Shown: positions 16,465 to 27,131, numbered from the stretch's first letter. The stretch: 64,000 nucleotides of DNA from Candidatus Aalborgicola bjergmarkensis (GCA_016708725.1 JADJFE010000003.1:248001-312000), one strand, 5' to 3'. Numbers and translations are program-made. Notes: generated by a model from the letters alone, not told the origin.

Positions 16465-17601
16465 ATCAACCTGCTGCAGACTGCCGACCTGACCCGATTC
16501 GTACAGGAACACTCCGCTACTGCGTACCTGGCCCAGGCTTTGGTTGTTGGCATCCCGCACGGAGAATGGGCTTGCCACCTGCCCCAGGTGCAAGGCGCCC
16601 ACACCGCTTTCGGCTAAAGTGCCCAACTTATCCTGCCCATCGGCGCTGCGCTGCCAGACACGCAACTGGGCAAAGATTGCGTCGTTAGCGTCGATCCAGT
16701 TGTTGCCATCGCTGTCGTAACGCGCCAGATCGTCAAAACCATTGCCACTGGCCGGGCCAAACAGCTCACTGCCATCGTTGATGCGGCCATCCTGGTTTTT
16801 GTCCAATGCCAGAAAACCACTACCTGCAGCCAAGGTGGCAATGGATTCCTGCTGCCCATCGGCATTGATATCAAAACTGAAGCGCGTGTCGCTGAGTTGT
16901 GCGGCGGTTCCGTTGAAATTGATCACCAGCGGATCGGTCTTCGGCGCAGCGGCATCCCCCATACGCACCGATGCTTGTGTTTCTTGTGAAAATTCACGGC
17001 GCATGGCAAGCTGCATGGCAAAACGGATTTCCTGCCCATCCGCCGTGCGCACCACGCCACGCGCTGCAACCTGGGTTTGTTCAAACTCATACACGGATTC
17101 GGTGCGCGTAACCTCCACCCCCCAGCCCGCGCGCGGGGCAGTTGCGCCATTCTGGGCTTGGCTTGTCTGCGTCGCCTGGCTGCCATTGACTGCGGCTGCC
17201 GGAGCTGCACGCACCTGCAGTTCGCGCGCATCGAATACCCGCACAGCCCGACCGGTGATCGCTTCGACCATTCTCATCACCAGCTGAATCTTGGGATCGT
17301 TGGCAATACTGTCTTCGCTATTGGCAATCGCGTTGGCATCCGCAGCCGCACCCGTATCGGCCAATGACCGGACCTGTGCCGTGTGCTCGGACAAGGTCGC
17401 TTGCGCCAGCGCCGCGCGCGCCTGCACGGACAGCGACAACTGCACCCCGACCGCCTGAGCCCTGTCGTTTACGTTGCCGCCCGTATCCGGGCGCTCGGGT
17501 CGCCGTGCGCCCACCCAGGCGCGCACGGATTCTTGTTGTGAATGCGAAGCCACACTGGCGTGCTGGCTTTGCAGCGAAACGGTAGATTGGGCGATTTTCA
17601 T
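16459..17601 (-). CDS. Protein with calcium-binding DxDxDG-type repeats
   Basis: 380 aa, no signal peptide. The N-terminal two-thirds is Ala/Gln-rich with a helix-like stretch (KIQLVMRMVEAITGRAVRVF). The C-terminal part has EF-hand/dockerin-like calcium loops: FDINADGQQE, LDKNQDGRINDGSELFG and YDSDGNNWIDANDAIF. Such proteins are often labelled VCBS-repeat or haemolysin-type calcium-binding proteins; the role is unknown. Absence of an N-terminal signal suggests type I or no secretion. The 3' end overlaps erpA by six bases on the opposite strand. Confidence 0.8.
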   Translation of the reverse strand: MKIAQSTVSLQSQHASVASHSQQESVRAWVGARRPERPDTGGNVNDRAQAVGVQLSLSVQARAALAQATLSEHTAQVRSLADTGAAADANAIANSEDSIANDPKIQLVMRMVEAITGRAVRVFDARELQVRAAPAAAVNGSQATQTSQAQNGATAPRAGWGVEVTRTESVYEFEQTQVAARGVVRTADGQEIRFAMQLAMRREFSQETQASVRMGDAAAPKTDPLVINFNGTAAQLSDTRFSFDINADGQQESIATLAAGSGFLALDKNQDGRINDGSELFGPASGNGFDDLARYDSDGNNWIDANDAIFAQLRVWQRSADGQDKLGTLAESGVGALHLGQVASPFSVRDANNQSLGQVRSSGVFLYESGQVGSLQQVDL

Positions 17602-17674
17602 GATATCCAGGCTATCGGCAGAAATGCCCCTGGATTCAAGGTCTGTTCTTGCTTTATTTTTCTGCTTTATTTTT

Positions 17675-19474
<1,800 letters not shown>

Positions 19475-19484
19475 GGATCATGGA

Positions 19485-20255
19485 TCATGGAGTTAGCGGA
19501 TTACAAAGGCGGGGCCACTTTTCGGACGCCAGACCCCAATTACGTGCAATGGTAGCAGCACGCTCCTGCAACAGCGCGCGCGGCGGGCGTGTGGGGTTGC
19601 GCTGCGCCAGTACCACGGTATTGCCTTCGCGTGTAGCCTTGAAAGCCCAAAGGGCATCCCGTCCAAAGGCCGCAGCCATTTTGTCCACACTGCGCTCAAA
19701 GCTCGATTGATTGCCAAACAGATTGACGCTCATGCACCCATCATCGGTCAACACCTTGCGGCAATCAGCATAAAACGCTTCACTGTCGAGCACTGGCGCT
19801 GCTGCCTCCTGGTCATACAGGTCCACCTGCAAGGCATCCACCACGCCCTGCCAGCGCATCTGCCTGATTTCCTCCCCGGCATCGGCCAGAACCACCTGCA
19901 AACGCGGGTTGTCCTGCGGCAGTTTGAACCAGCTGCGACAGGCTATCACTACCTGCGGATTGATCTCGATGGCACAGGTTTTCATCCCCAACTGGTGGTA
20001 ACAAAACTTGGTCAGCGACCCCGCGCCCAGGCCCAGTTGCAGCGCCTGACGCGAGGAAACAGAGGACAAATCCTCGACAAACAAAAGCCAGGCCATCATG
20101 TTCTGGATGTACTGGTGCACCAATACTATCGGGGCATCACGCCGCATGGAGCCCTGAACCCAGATGCTGTCCAGGTGCAGGTGGCGTATGGGGCCTTGGT
20201 CCGAGAACGTGACGGAAGGGGGAAAGGAAGATGAAAGTGATTTATTTCTGAGCAT
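19485..20255 (-). CDS. Spermidine-synthase-like methyltransferase-fold protein
   Basis: 256 aa from ATG 20255 (an upstream ATG at 20279 is possible). The Rossmann motif LQLGLGAGSLTKFCYHQLG and 'TCAIEINPQVVIACRSWF' are those of the spermine/spermidine synthase superfamily; 'DALQVDLYDQEAAAPVLDSEAFYADCRKVL' matches the active-site region. Such short members lack the N-terminal polyamine-synthase domain and their substrate is unknown. It starts just after the terminator of the small secreted-protein gene and ends 11 bp before gspE. Confidence 0.8.
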   Translation of the reverse strand: MLRNKSLSSSFPPSVTFSDQGPIRHLHLDSIWVQGSMRRDAPIVLVHQYIQNMMAWLLFVEDLSSVSSRQALQLGLGAGSLTKFCYHQLGMKTCAIEINPQVVIACRSWFKLPQDNPRLQVVLADAGEEIRQMRWQGVVDALQVDLYDQEAAAPVLDSEAFYADCRKVLTDDGCMSVNLFGNQSSFERSVDKMAAAFGRDALWAFKATREGNTVVLAQRNPTRPPRALLQERAATIARNWGLASEKWPRLCNPLTP

Positions 20256-20283
20256 TGGGGAGTTATACCAGCAGTGCACACTG

Positions 20284-20316
20284 CAAAAAAAAGACCTGCG
20301 CGAGGCAGGTCTTTGG
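20284..20316 (-). terminator. Intrinsic terminator after the small secreted protein
   Basis: On the minus strand AAGACCTGC-CTCGC-GCAGGTCTT followed by TTTTTT. It ends the transcript of the gene at 20337-20555. Confidence 0.92.
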
Positions 20317-20336
20317 ATTTTGGAAAAACTGCTGAA

Positions 20337-20555
20337 TTATTTAGTAGCTTCTGCTGGAGCTGGAGCTGGAGCTGCTGCTGCAGCTGCCTTTTTAGCCTTG
20401 CGGGCTTTCTTCTTCTGCGCCTTCTTGGCGCCTGCTGCAGGGGCCGAAGCTGCGGCAGTAGCTGCCGGTGCGGACGAAGCAGCAGGAGCGTCAGTCTGGG
20501 CAAATGCACCTGCTGCAAACAAACCAGCAACCAACAGAGCGAGAATTTTATTCAT
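20337..20555 (-). CDS. Small secreted Ala/Pro/Lys-rich protein
   Basis: 72 aa: signal peptide MNKILALLVAGLFAAGAFAQ, then alternating Ala/Pro/Ser-rich and Lys-rich blocks (AGAKKAQKKKARKAKKAA, then PAPAPAEATK). A strong RBS (AAAGGTTATTTTTTG region) and a strong terminator support a real, possibly abundantly expressed gene. Similar small PA/KKA proteins occur in Burkholderiales; their function is unknown. The basic low-complexity tail suggests binding to polyanions or the cell surface. Confidence 0.75.
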   Translation of the reverse strand: MNKILALLVAGLFAAGAFAQTDAPAASSAPAATAAASAPAAGAKKAQKKKARKAKKAAAAAAPAPAPAEATK

Positions 20556-20667
20556 ACAAAAAATAACCTTTCAAAGCGTGGAATCAACCCTGAACCATCC
20601 AGAGCTGGTACCTCAACGTGGAAAAACGGGTTCCGGTTGACGGACACGCCGCGTATTATTGCTGGCG

Positions 20668-21375
20668 CTACTGGTACTTCCTGTTTATTTTTTCCGTGGT
20701 GCCGTCCTTTTCCATCTCCTTCAGTACGGCATTGAGCTTGTTCACCGTTGCCTCGGACACACTCAGGCTGCAAGCAAGGTACAACGAGGTTTTCTGAAAG
20801 TTCAAGACGGGCTTGATTTTGACCCCGGCTTTTTTGGCAACCCAAGGGCCGGAGGAGCTGCCCGTCGCCATGAGATCAATCCGGCCAGCCAGCAGTTTCT
20901 TGAGAGATTGCTCGTCATTGGTTGCATTGTCCAGCTTGAAACCATGCTCTTCAAGATACAAAGCAACCGCATCGCCACGGTAGCCACCCACCCGGAATTT
21001 CTTGGCGTCATTGAGAGCGGTCAGGGTGATCTTGCTATCCTCCTTGGCATACAACACCCAGTCATTCGGAGCAACCGGACCTACCCAACGAAATTGATCC
21101 TCCCTGGGCTCCGTGCGGGTAGTGGAGTAGACGCAGGTATTGCGATCATTGGTTGCCATCGTGATGGCACGCACCCACGGATACAGGGTAATCGTGTAGG
21201 GAATGCCAGCGCGTTTGAACAGTTCGTGAATCTGCTCGGTCGCACTGCCAATAATGGTCTTGCCATCCGCAGCAAGCATATTGGTGGGGGGCGCATCTTC
21301 CGTGGTCAAGATCATGGGCTCTTCGGCCCACGCGCATTGGCACACCAGCAAGACAAGAAACAACAGCTTTTTCAT
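20668..21375 (-). CDS. Periplasmic solute-binding protein, family 3 type
   Basis: 235 aa, signal peptide MKKLLFLVLLVCQCAWA, RBS AGGAGA. The mature part has the same plan as the protein at 8137: 'ILTTEDAPPTNMLAADGKTIIGSATEQI', 'YPWVRAITMATNDRNTCVYSTTRT', 'FRWVGPVAPNDWVLYAKEDSKI'. Key shared features with the paralogue are a PWxR motif, TxRTE, and QF/LYQWxGPVA. Again there are no transporter partners. This subgroup may feed a signalling protein instead of an importer; that is inference. Confidence 0.88.
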   Translation of the reverse strand: MKKLLFLVLLVCQCAWAEEPMILTTEDAPPTNMLAADGKTIIGSATEQIHELFKRAGIPYTITLYPWVRAITMATNDRNTCVYSTTRTEPREDQFRWVGPVAPNDWVLYAKEDSKITLTALNDAKKFRVGGYRGDAVALYLEEHGFKLDNATNDEQSLKKLLAGRIDLMATGSSSGPWVAKKAGVKIKPVLNFQKTSLYLACSLSVSEATVNKLNAVLKEMEKDGTTEKINRKYQ

Positions 21376-21469
21376 GAATATCTCCTAATGGTTGTTGCCC
21401 ATCACGATGCGGGGAGGGGGGGGATACTAACACGCCCGCCGGGACGATGCAAATGATGCGTCGGTTCAG

Positions 21470-21625
21470 TTTCATATCACCCGTGATATTAAAAACACCA
21501 AATCCGCACTACAAATGCTCCTGCCAAGCCTGAGTGGCACGTTTTTAGCCTCGATTTAGCCAAAATCAGGCATCAAATCGCCCATCCCCGTGGGACAGGG
21601 GGGGGCAGCTATTGAAAACGTGGAA
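21470..21625. repeat. Long dispersed repeat, copy 1 (inverse of 55.35 kb)
   Basis: About 150 bp that align in reverse complement with 55340-55505. Shared features: the palindrome CATATCAC..GTGATAT, 'AACACCAAA..CGCACTACAAATGCTCC', 'GTGGCACGTTTTTAGC', and a terminal GGGG-rich CAGCTATTGAAAA. Lies in the gap between the solute-binding protein and the metallo-hydrolase gene. Confidence 0.8.
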
Positions 21626-21662
21626 GCAGAAACGACGCAGCATCAGGGGAATTCATGGCCAT

Positions 21663-22604
21663 TTATGGCTGGTGGCCGACAAGGACGGTGATGTTGGGGT
21701 AGCGGCTGACCAGATTTTTCAGTTGCAGCAGGCTCTGGCGATTGCGCCCCTGGTAGTGCGTAAAAGCACCAGGCTCCACCGAATGGTCCCAGCCCCAACG
21801 GGTGTGGCTGGTGTCGCCGGTCAGCAATACCGGCCCCTTGGTGGTACGAACCAGGTAAGCTGTGCTGCCGGCGGTGTGGCCGGGAACGCTGATGGCAAAA
21901 ACGGATCCGTCTTCAAACACGTCGATCAGACCTTCCAGACGGCCCTGCGGATCAGGCTGAAAATCCCATTCCTGCAACTGGGGCTTGCCATGCAACAGTC
22001 GATTGGCAGAACCCTGTGTGAACACCTGGAGCCAGTATTTGTCGGTGGATTCCGAGCGCCCGACGTACAGCGGCACATCATCGGGAATGTCCGGCATGCC
22101 AGAAATGTGGTCAAAATGCAGGTGGGTGAGAAACACCCCTGAGAGTTTGCCCGGCAAATCCTTCAGGATTGCTGCGGTGCTCTTTCTCAGGACCAGACTT
22201 TCCTTACGCATGGATTTGACAAGCAGCCAGCTCAGGCCCGCTTTCTGCGGATCGTCATTGACTATCTGTGCAATGCCGGTATCCACCAGAAAATTGCCAC
22301 GCCGGGGGTGCTTGAGCACATGGGCGTAGACCTGGATCGGCTCCTCACGGTTACGCAGTCCCGCTTCGATGGCGGCGGGGCTGCTCAGGTTCACCAGGCC
22401 TGAGAGTGGACCGGACCAGTCGGCGCTGTTGATGGATTCGAGTTCCACCGGGCCGGGTTGCATCAGCAGGCTCTCCATGGTGGCGCTGCTGCTGGGTATG
22501 CCGATGGCCTTGCTGCCAAGCCGGTGCGATGTGGAACTGCAGCCTGGCAGCAGGATTGCCAGGGCCAGACACAGTGCCAGCATGAAAAAGGGTTTCGTTT
22601 GCAT
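21663..22604 (-). CDS. Lipoprotein metallo-beta-lactamase-fold hydrolase
   Basis: 313 aa from ATG 22604. Lipobox LLPGC in a signal peptide (MQTKPFFMLALCLALAILLPGC). MBL motifs: THLHFDHISG (HxHxDH), GHTAGS, LLTGDTSHTRWGWD, and a final VGHQP. 'HPRRGNFLVDTG' precedes them. It resembles lactonase-like members of the superfamily; the substrate is unknown. The reading frame remains open upstream through the glycosyltransferase-like gene region (to 23318), but the signal peptide fixes the start. Membrane-anchored in the periplasm. Confidence 0.88.
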   Translation of the reverse strand: MQTKPFFMLALCLALAILLPGCSSTSHRLGSKAIGIPSSSATMESLLMQPGPVELESINSADWSGPLSGLVNLSSPAAIEAGLRNREEPIQVYAHVLKHPRRGNFLVDTGIAQIVNDDPQKAGLSWLLVKSMRKESLVLRKSTAAILKDLPGKLSGVFLTHLHFDHISGMPDIPDDVPLYVGRSESTDKYWLQVFTQGSANRLLHGKPQLQEWDFQPDPQGRLEGLIDVFEDGSVFAISVPGHTAGSTAYLVRTTKGPVLLTGDTSHTRWGWDHSVEPGAFTHYQGRNRQSLLQLKNLVSRYPNITVLVGHQP

Positions 22605-22632
22605 GGTTTTCCTTATAAACGGTTGTGCAATG

Positions 22633-23724
22633 TTAACGTGCAAGCCCAAGCGCCGTCTGCAAAATTCTGGCGGCCTCGATGGCGCCAGTCGGCTGTAGTC
22701 CTGGTGGTGGTGGCTGTTGCCACAACTGTGCCAGATCGTCGATAAAATCACCGCCCATGACACGCTCGCGGGATAATTCCCGGCTACGTGCGTGCTGGGC
22801 AAGCCAGGTAGCGAATGGCGTGGTTTCCGGCCAGTCTCCACGCTCCACATACAAAATGGGAACCCCCGCACAGGCTGCTTCCACAAACGTTCCGTAACCG
22901 GGTTTTGTGACGACGGCATCCACGCTGGCCAGTATGTCCGAAAACGCCAACTCCTGGTGCTCAAACGAACATACGTCGGGGCGCACAATCCCCCACGCAG
23001 AAGGAACCAGCCAGACCACCCCCTGGACCGGTTCCCAGCTTTCGATGGGCAAGCGAAACTCCATGCCACCCATTGCCAGCAGTACCCAGCGCAGGTCGTG
23101 CGCAATACCGAGTTTCTCGGAAACGATTGCTCGATTGCGCCTTCCCAAGTGCGCAATCGGACCAATCTCATACAGACGCTCCATATCCCGCATGGGTAAA
23201 CCTGGAGTGGGTCGCAAAAAGCATTCAGCACCTTTGTACGCATCAAGCATCTGCGCGTGTATTTCTTGCGCCCAAGGTGCATTCGCAAAGGAGGGGCCAA
23301 AGTAATGGAAGAACACATCGGCCCAATTCAGCGAGCATAGGCTGGCTGCTGCAATTCCTGCTTTTGCTGCCCCGGCCAATGGCAAATACGCCACGTTGCT
23401 CAGTACCGCATCTACCCGATGAACGTTCAGCCAATGGCTTTCTGCGGCAACTTTCTGCGGCCAGTCGTGGTGGAACTCCCGGTATGCACGGGCGCTGGCC
23501 TTTAGGTCAACATCGACTGCACTGTGCATGACAAAACCAAAATCACGCGCCTCCTGGATGTGCGCGAATCGGACGCCGATACGTTTTTTCAGCTGGTGCA
23601 GCGGCAAGGCGCTGCGCACCGTCAGTTCAAGCCCTGGCACCTCGGCGCAAAGAGCCGCGATTACCGGTGCGGTTTGCGCCAGATGCCCAAGTCCATGGGC
23701 TGAAATATCAACGAGTAAATGCAT
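22633..23724 (-). CDS. Glycosyltransferase-like protein (GT-B/MurG-like)
   Basis: 363 aa from ATG 23724, with GGAAGG six bases upstream. N-terminus 'MHLLVDISAHGLGHLAQTAP' and C-terminal 'VDAVVTKPGYGTFVEAACAGVPILYVER' match the donor-sugar site of GT-B UDP-glycosyltransferases. 'WVLLAMGGMEFRLP' is the linker strand. The acceptor is unknown. The start overlaps the end of apbE by 17 bp, suggesting one operon with the redox cluster. Confidence 0.75.
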   Translation of the reverse strand: MHLLVDISAHGLGHLAQTAPVIAALCAEVPGLELTVRSALPLHQLKKRIGVRFAHIQEARDFGFVMHSAVDVDLKASARAYREFHHDWPQKVAAESHWLNVHRVDAVLSNVAYLPLAGAAKAGIAAASLCSLNWADVFFHYFGPSFANAPWAQEIHAQMLDAYKGAECFLRPTPGLPMRDMERLYEIGPIAHLGRRNRAIVSEKLGIAHDLRWVLLAMGGMEFRLPIESWEPVQGVVWLVPSAWGIVRPDVCSFEHQELAFSDILASVDAVVTKPGYGTFVEAACAGVPILYVERGDWPETTPFATWLAQHARSRELSRERVMGGDFIDDLAQLWQQPPPPGLQPTGAIEAARILQTALGLAR

Positions 23725-24634
23725 ATCCATCCTTCCGTACCGCCAGATAGCGTACACCCTGGCTTTCCAGCCAGTCAACGGCGCTGTGGCCCTTGAGCAT
23801 GGCAATGGTGGACAAAGCGCCCGCCGTGGTGGTGTTGGCCGCCAGCACGCTGACGGACTGCCAATAAGAGACCGGCCAGCCACTGCGCGGATCGAGCACG
23901 TGGCAATAACGCTGGCCCGCATGGATAAAAAAACGTTCGTAATCCCCACTGGTGGCCAAGCCACCGCGCGCCAGTGGCAACCGGGCTAGCGCCTGGTGGG
24001 GTTGGCGGGTATGCGACGTGTCGGGGCGGGGATGCTGGATGTCGATATGCCAGGGCGTGCCACGTAATTCGGGCAGGCCACGTTCACCCAGCGCATGCAA
24101 GTCGCCCCCAAGGTTGATCAGTGCGTGGGCAATTCCCAGGCTGTGCAACACACTGGCGGCGCGGTCAGCGGCATATTCCTTGCCAAAACCGCCAAAGTCC
24201 AGTTCCATGCCGGGTATGGGGAGATAAACCTGTGCGTTGCCGCGCTCGACGTGGTTCCAGCCGACCTTGCCAAGCAAGCCCTGTATCTGCGCGGGCTGTG
24301 GTGGTATGCCGGTTTTGAAATCCCAGGCCTGGCGCAGCACGCCGGAGGTGATGTCAAACAGCCCTTCGCTTTGCCGCCACAGTGCATCGGCAAAGTCCAG
24401 CAGGCTGCTGGTTTCTGCATCCATGTCAACCGCATTGCGGCCAGCGGCCTTGTTGATGCAGCTCACAACGCTATCAGAGGTATAGCGGGAAAACTTCTTT
24501 TCAATGCGCAAAACCTCGGCGATTGCTTGCGCTGCGGCATGGCGCATGGCGGGCTCATCCTCACCGTCCATCTGCAGGCTGCAGGGGGACGCCATGGCCA
24601 AAAACTCAAACCGCAAGGTGCGCCAGCTGCCCAC
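23708..24634 (-). CDS. apbE: FAD:protein FMN transferase (ApbE)
   Basis: 308 aa, GTG start at 24634 (ATG at 24595 is an alternative). ApbE motifs: 'FEFLAMASPCSLQ', 'IEKKFSRYTSDSVVSCIN', ELDFGGFGKEYAADRA, 'HALINLGGDLHALG', and DPRSGWPV near the C-terminus. It transfers FMN from FAD to a Thr/Ser in extracytoplasmic proteins. No signal peptide is evident, so export is unclear. It follows the DUF3570 gene by 26 bp; that protein contains a DAVSGAT motif, the kind of site ApbE modifies. Confidence 0.93.
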   Translation of the reverse strand: MGSWRTLRFEFLAMASPCSLQMDGEDEPAMRHAAAQAIAEVLRIEKKFSRYTSDSVVSCINKAAGRNAVDMDAETSSLLDFADALWRQSEGLFDITSGVLRQAWDFKTGIPPQPAQIQGLLGKVGWNHVERGNAQVYLPIPGMELDFGGFGKEYAADRAASVLHSLGIAHALINLGGDLHALGERGLPELRGTPWHIDIQHPRPDTSHTRQPHQALARLPLARGGLATSGDYERFFIHAGQRYCHVLDPRSGWPVSYWQSVSVLAANTTTAGALSTIAMLKGHSAVDWLESQGVRYLAVRKDGYAFTR

Positions 24635-24660
24635 AAAAGAATCTCAAATCTCAAAAAATC

Positions 24661-25857
24661 CTAAAAACGGTGGCTCAGGCCGATCTGCACGAAGTTGGCG
24701 GCAAAGGGGTCCAGGCCAGGACTGCCGTCGCCACCCAGGTGCAGGCCTGCGGCTTGTCGATAGACTGCGAACTTGATGTCTGCCAGCGTGTCCGGTGTGA
24801 ATGCGTAACTGACTTTCAGGGACAGCGTAACAGCACCAAGGGCCGCCAGGCGCTGGTCGCTTGATTGGTCGCTGCCAAATTGTCTGATCGCCCGCGTCAG
24901 CACGGCCAGCTGGTCATACTGGCCTTGCGCGTCCTGAATCGGGTCCAGGTAAAAGTGCGCCGCGCTCTGGCTGTAGTAGCGCACGCCCGGCGTAAAGGTC
25001 CAGACACCCTTTGGCTGCACCCAGTCCATGCCCAGCGTATACGCTTGCACGCCAAAACTGTCACTGTAGTAGCGGTAGCTGCTGCGTACCGAGGCGTTCA
25101 AGGGGGCGACGAAGTGGTTCCATCTGGCCATGGCGATCCAGGCATCGCGCTGGTTTGGCCGCTGGTCCAGGGTCTTGTAGGGGTCGCTGTAGTAACCGCT
25201 GCCCAGGCTGCGCGTCAGGGTGAACTGGGCGATGTCGTTGGTGGTCAGCACCTGTGTCAGGCCGAACAGGAATTCGTTGGTCGTTTTTTGCCGATCCACC
25301 GCACTGCCACCGCTGGAGCTGGTGTCGATGCGATCGCTGCTATGGCCAAAGCCTGCCGACCAGGTGCGGTTGTTGTCCTCGTCGGACCAGCGTGCGTCCA
25401 GGCCCAGCGCGTTGGAGATGTAGTCGTTTTCGCTGGAGTGGGCCACGCTGACGGACATGGCCGAACGTGACAGATAGCGGGTGACTTTGATGTCCCCGGC
25501 TCTCCGTACATCCCCCATCTGACTGGCACCCGATACTGCCGTGTGCTGTGTATGCCAACGCGGCGTGGCACCGGAAACAGCGTCCACGGTTCCCGATGCT
25601 TCAACGGCCCAATCGCCCGCAATGGGCGCTTGCACATAGACCTGGGGTGACGTTGCCGTAATGCGCTCCCAACCTGGTTGTTCGTCGCTGTAGCGGCCAA
25701 ACTGGATGGCGATGGTCGTTTTTTCCGGTGCACTTTCGGCGGCAACCAGGGCAGGTGCTGCGCAGGCCAGGGCGGCAAGTCCAGGCAGGACAAGGGATGC
25801 CAGCAGCACGCCAGCGGCGCTGTGGGGGTTGTCGGTAGTGTTGGGCGGTGTTTGCAT
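24661..25857 (-). CDS. DUF3570 outer-membrane beta-barrel protein
   Basis: 398 aa from ATG 25857. Signal-like N-terminus (AGVLLASLVLPGLAALACAAPALVAAE), then 'IAIQFGRYSDEQPGW' and many amphipathic strands ending in a terminal Phe (IGLSHRF), as for an outer-membrane barrel. This is the DUF3570 pattern. Residues 92-98 read DAVSGAT, matching the flavinylation consensus DxxSGAT of FMN-bind domains. It is encoded between DUF4266 and ApbE, and I infer a covalently flavinylated barrel. Confidence 0.85.
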   Translation of the reverse strand: MQTPPNTTDNPHSAAGVLLASLVLPGLAALACAAPALVAAESAPEKTTIAIQFGRYSDEQPGWERITATSPQVYVQAPIAGDWAVEASGTVDAVSGATPRWHTQHTAVSGASQMGDVRRAGDIKVTRYLSRSAMSVSVAHSSENDYISNALGLDARWSDEDNNRTWSAGFGHSSDRIDTSSSGGSAVDRQKTTNEFLFGLTQVLTTNDIAQFTLTRSLGSGYYSDPYKTLDQRPNQRDAWIAMARWNHFVAPLNASVRSSYRYYSDSFGVQAYTLGMDWVQPKGVWTFTPGVRYYSQSAAHFYLDPIQDAQGQYDQLAVLTRAIRQFGSDQSSDQRLAALGAVTLSLKVSYAFTPDTLADIKFAVYRQAAGLHLGGDGSPGLDPFAANFVQIGLSHRF

Positions 25858-25867
25858 AGTGGAATTC

Positions 25868-26086
25868 CTAATTGCAGCCACAACCGCCACCACCGACGCT
25901 GCCGCCACCGCTGGCGGCTTCCTTGCTGGTGTAGATGTGCTGCAAGTAGCGTTGCTCCAGCGGATCGGCGTTCAAGGACATTCCCGGCTGGGCCAGATTG
26001 CCTTTTTCCCAGGCATGAACCAATCCCAGGTCCGCACAGCCGCCCAGCCACGGTAGCAGTGCCAGGATCAAAATAGGTTTTTTCAT
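25868..26086 (-). CDS. DUF4266 small lipoprotein
   Basis: 72 aa from ATG 26086 (MKKPILILALLPWLGGC; lipobox LGGC). Mature body 'HAWEKGNLAQPGMSLNADPLEQRYLQHIYTSKE' followed by a Gly/Ser stretch and a terminal GGGGCGCN with two cysteines. This is the DUF4266 pattern; function unknown. Located between TlpA and DUF3570, 10-15 bp from each. The conserved Gly-Cys tail suggests a metal, heme or thiol-redox partner in this cluster. Confidence 0.85.
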   Translation of the reverse strand: MKKPILILALLPWLGGCADLGLVHAWEKGNLAQPGMSLNADPLEQRYLQHIYTSKEAASGGGSVGGGGCGCN

Positions 26087-26100
26087 GGGTGTCATGGGTG

Positions 26101-26595
26101 TCATGGTTGAAGGGCCTGTTGAATGTCTTGCTCCCGCTGGGCGCGTTCATCGTCTCGAAATCCTCGGTGTACGCTGAGCACCTTGCCACTCGGGCCAATC
26201 AGCATCGACGTTGGCATGACTTTGATAGCGTAATTCTTCGGGGTGGTGCCTGTCTGGTCAAACGCCAGATTGAAGTTCGCAGGATTGTTTTTCAGGAACG
26301 ACAGGGCATCCTGCCTGTTTTTATCCACGCTGATGCCTACAACGTACAGCCCCTTGGACGCATAACGTGCCTGCATGGCGTTCATCCACGGAAACGACTG
26401 CTTGCACGGGCCACACCAGGAGGCCCAGAAATCCAGATACACGGTTTTTCCCCGGTAGTCGCTCAGTTTCACAGCACCCTGCGGCCCCTCCAGGTCAAAG
26501 CCGGGCGCCACTTCACCCACTTCGATGGCGGTTGCCGGCAGAGCCAGCAAAGCTGCCAAAGCCAGAACGTAGTGTTGTGTGCGAATTTTTTTCAT
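26101..26595 (-). CDS. TlpA/ResA-like thioredoxin, periplasmic
   Basis: 164 aa with a signal peptide (to about residue 23, LPATAIE). AhpC/TSA-thioredoxin fold: 'EVAPGFDLEGPQGAVKLSDYRGK', active site WASWCGPCKQSFPW, and cis-proline VMPTSML. It would reduce or oxidise disulphides of extracytoplasmic proteins, perhaps the cytochrome CxxCH or the DUF4266 tail encoded beside it. Confidence 0.92.
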   Translation of the reverse strand: MKKIRTQHYVLALAALLALPATAIEVGEVAPGFDLEGPQGAVKLSDYRGKTVYLDFWASWCGPCKQSFPWMNAMQARYASKGLYVVGISVDKNRQDALSFLKNNPANFNLAFDQTGTTPKNYAIKVMPTSMLIGPSGKVLSVHRGFRDDERAQREQDIQQALQP

Positions 26596-26612
26596 GAAAG
26601 CTTAGCTGCTGC

Positions 26613-27131
26613 TTATCTGCCGTTGGGCATCTGATCCAGGAAACTGCGTAAGGTTCCCAGGTTGAGAATGGCAGCACCGGGTGTTCTGCTGTCATAGAAC
26701 CAGGCGAAACCATCTTTGGAACCCGCGTAAATGCCGGTATCGGGATAGTAGCGGTAGGTGTAACCCTGAAGCTGCCCGGTTACCTGCCTGCGGGGCGATA
26801 GCAACTGCATGTAGGTGTCCTCGGCCCAGTTTAACAGTCGGTCGGTGTCATTGGACTTGTCGTCGGGCAAGCCCAGAAAGGTGGCAATGTCGTTGATGGT
26901 CTGTGCGCCCAGTGCCAGATTGCCTCTCATCGCCGGAACCCGCTGGAAAGCTGCGGTCAACCCTGCGGCATTGAAGCGGTACGGGTCAAAACGTGCAGCA
27001 GTGGGCGGGTCCACATGGCAACTTTGGCACAAGGGAAAGGCTGCCCGACCGGCATCGACGCTGCCTGCGCCCCAGGCCGACAGTGAAAGGGTTGTTGCTA
27101 CGAAAAGAGTTGCACAGCTGGTTTTCATCAT
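26613..27131 (-). CDS. Periplasmic c-type cytochrome-like protein
   Basis: 172 aa from ATG 27131, RBS AAGGAG. Signal peptide (to LSAWGAG), then one heme-c motif CQSCH in 'GRAAFPLCQSCHVDPP'. 'LALGAQTINDIATFLGLPDD' follows, as in cytochrome c folds; an axial Met could be in VPAMRGN. The C-terminal half (residues ~110-172) is unusual: 'TGQLQGYTYRYYPDTGIYAG' has a beta-lactamase-inhibitor-like or beta-rich look, not a cytochrome. First gene of the DUF3570 cluster on this strand. Confidence 0.75.
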   Translation of the reverse strand: MMKTSCATLFVATTLSLSAWGAGSVDAGRAAFPLCQSCHVDPPTAARFDPYRFNAAGLTAAFQRVPAMRGNLALGAQTINDIATFLGLPDDKSNDTDRLLNWAEDTYMQLLSPRRQVTGQLQGYTYRYYPDTGIYAGSKDGFAWFYDSRTPGAAILNLGTLRSFLDQMPNGR

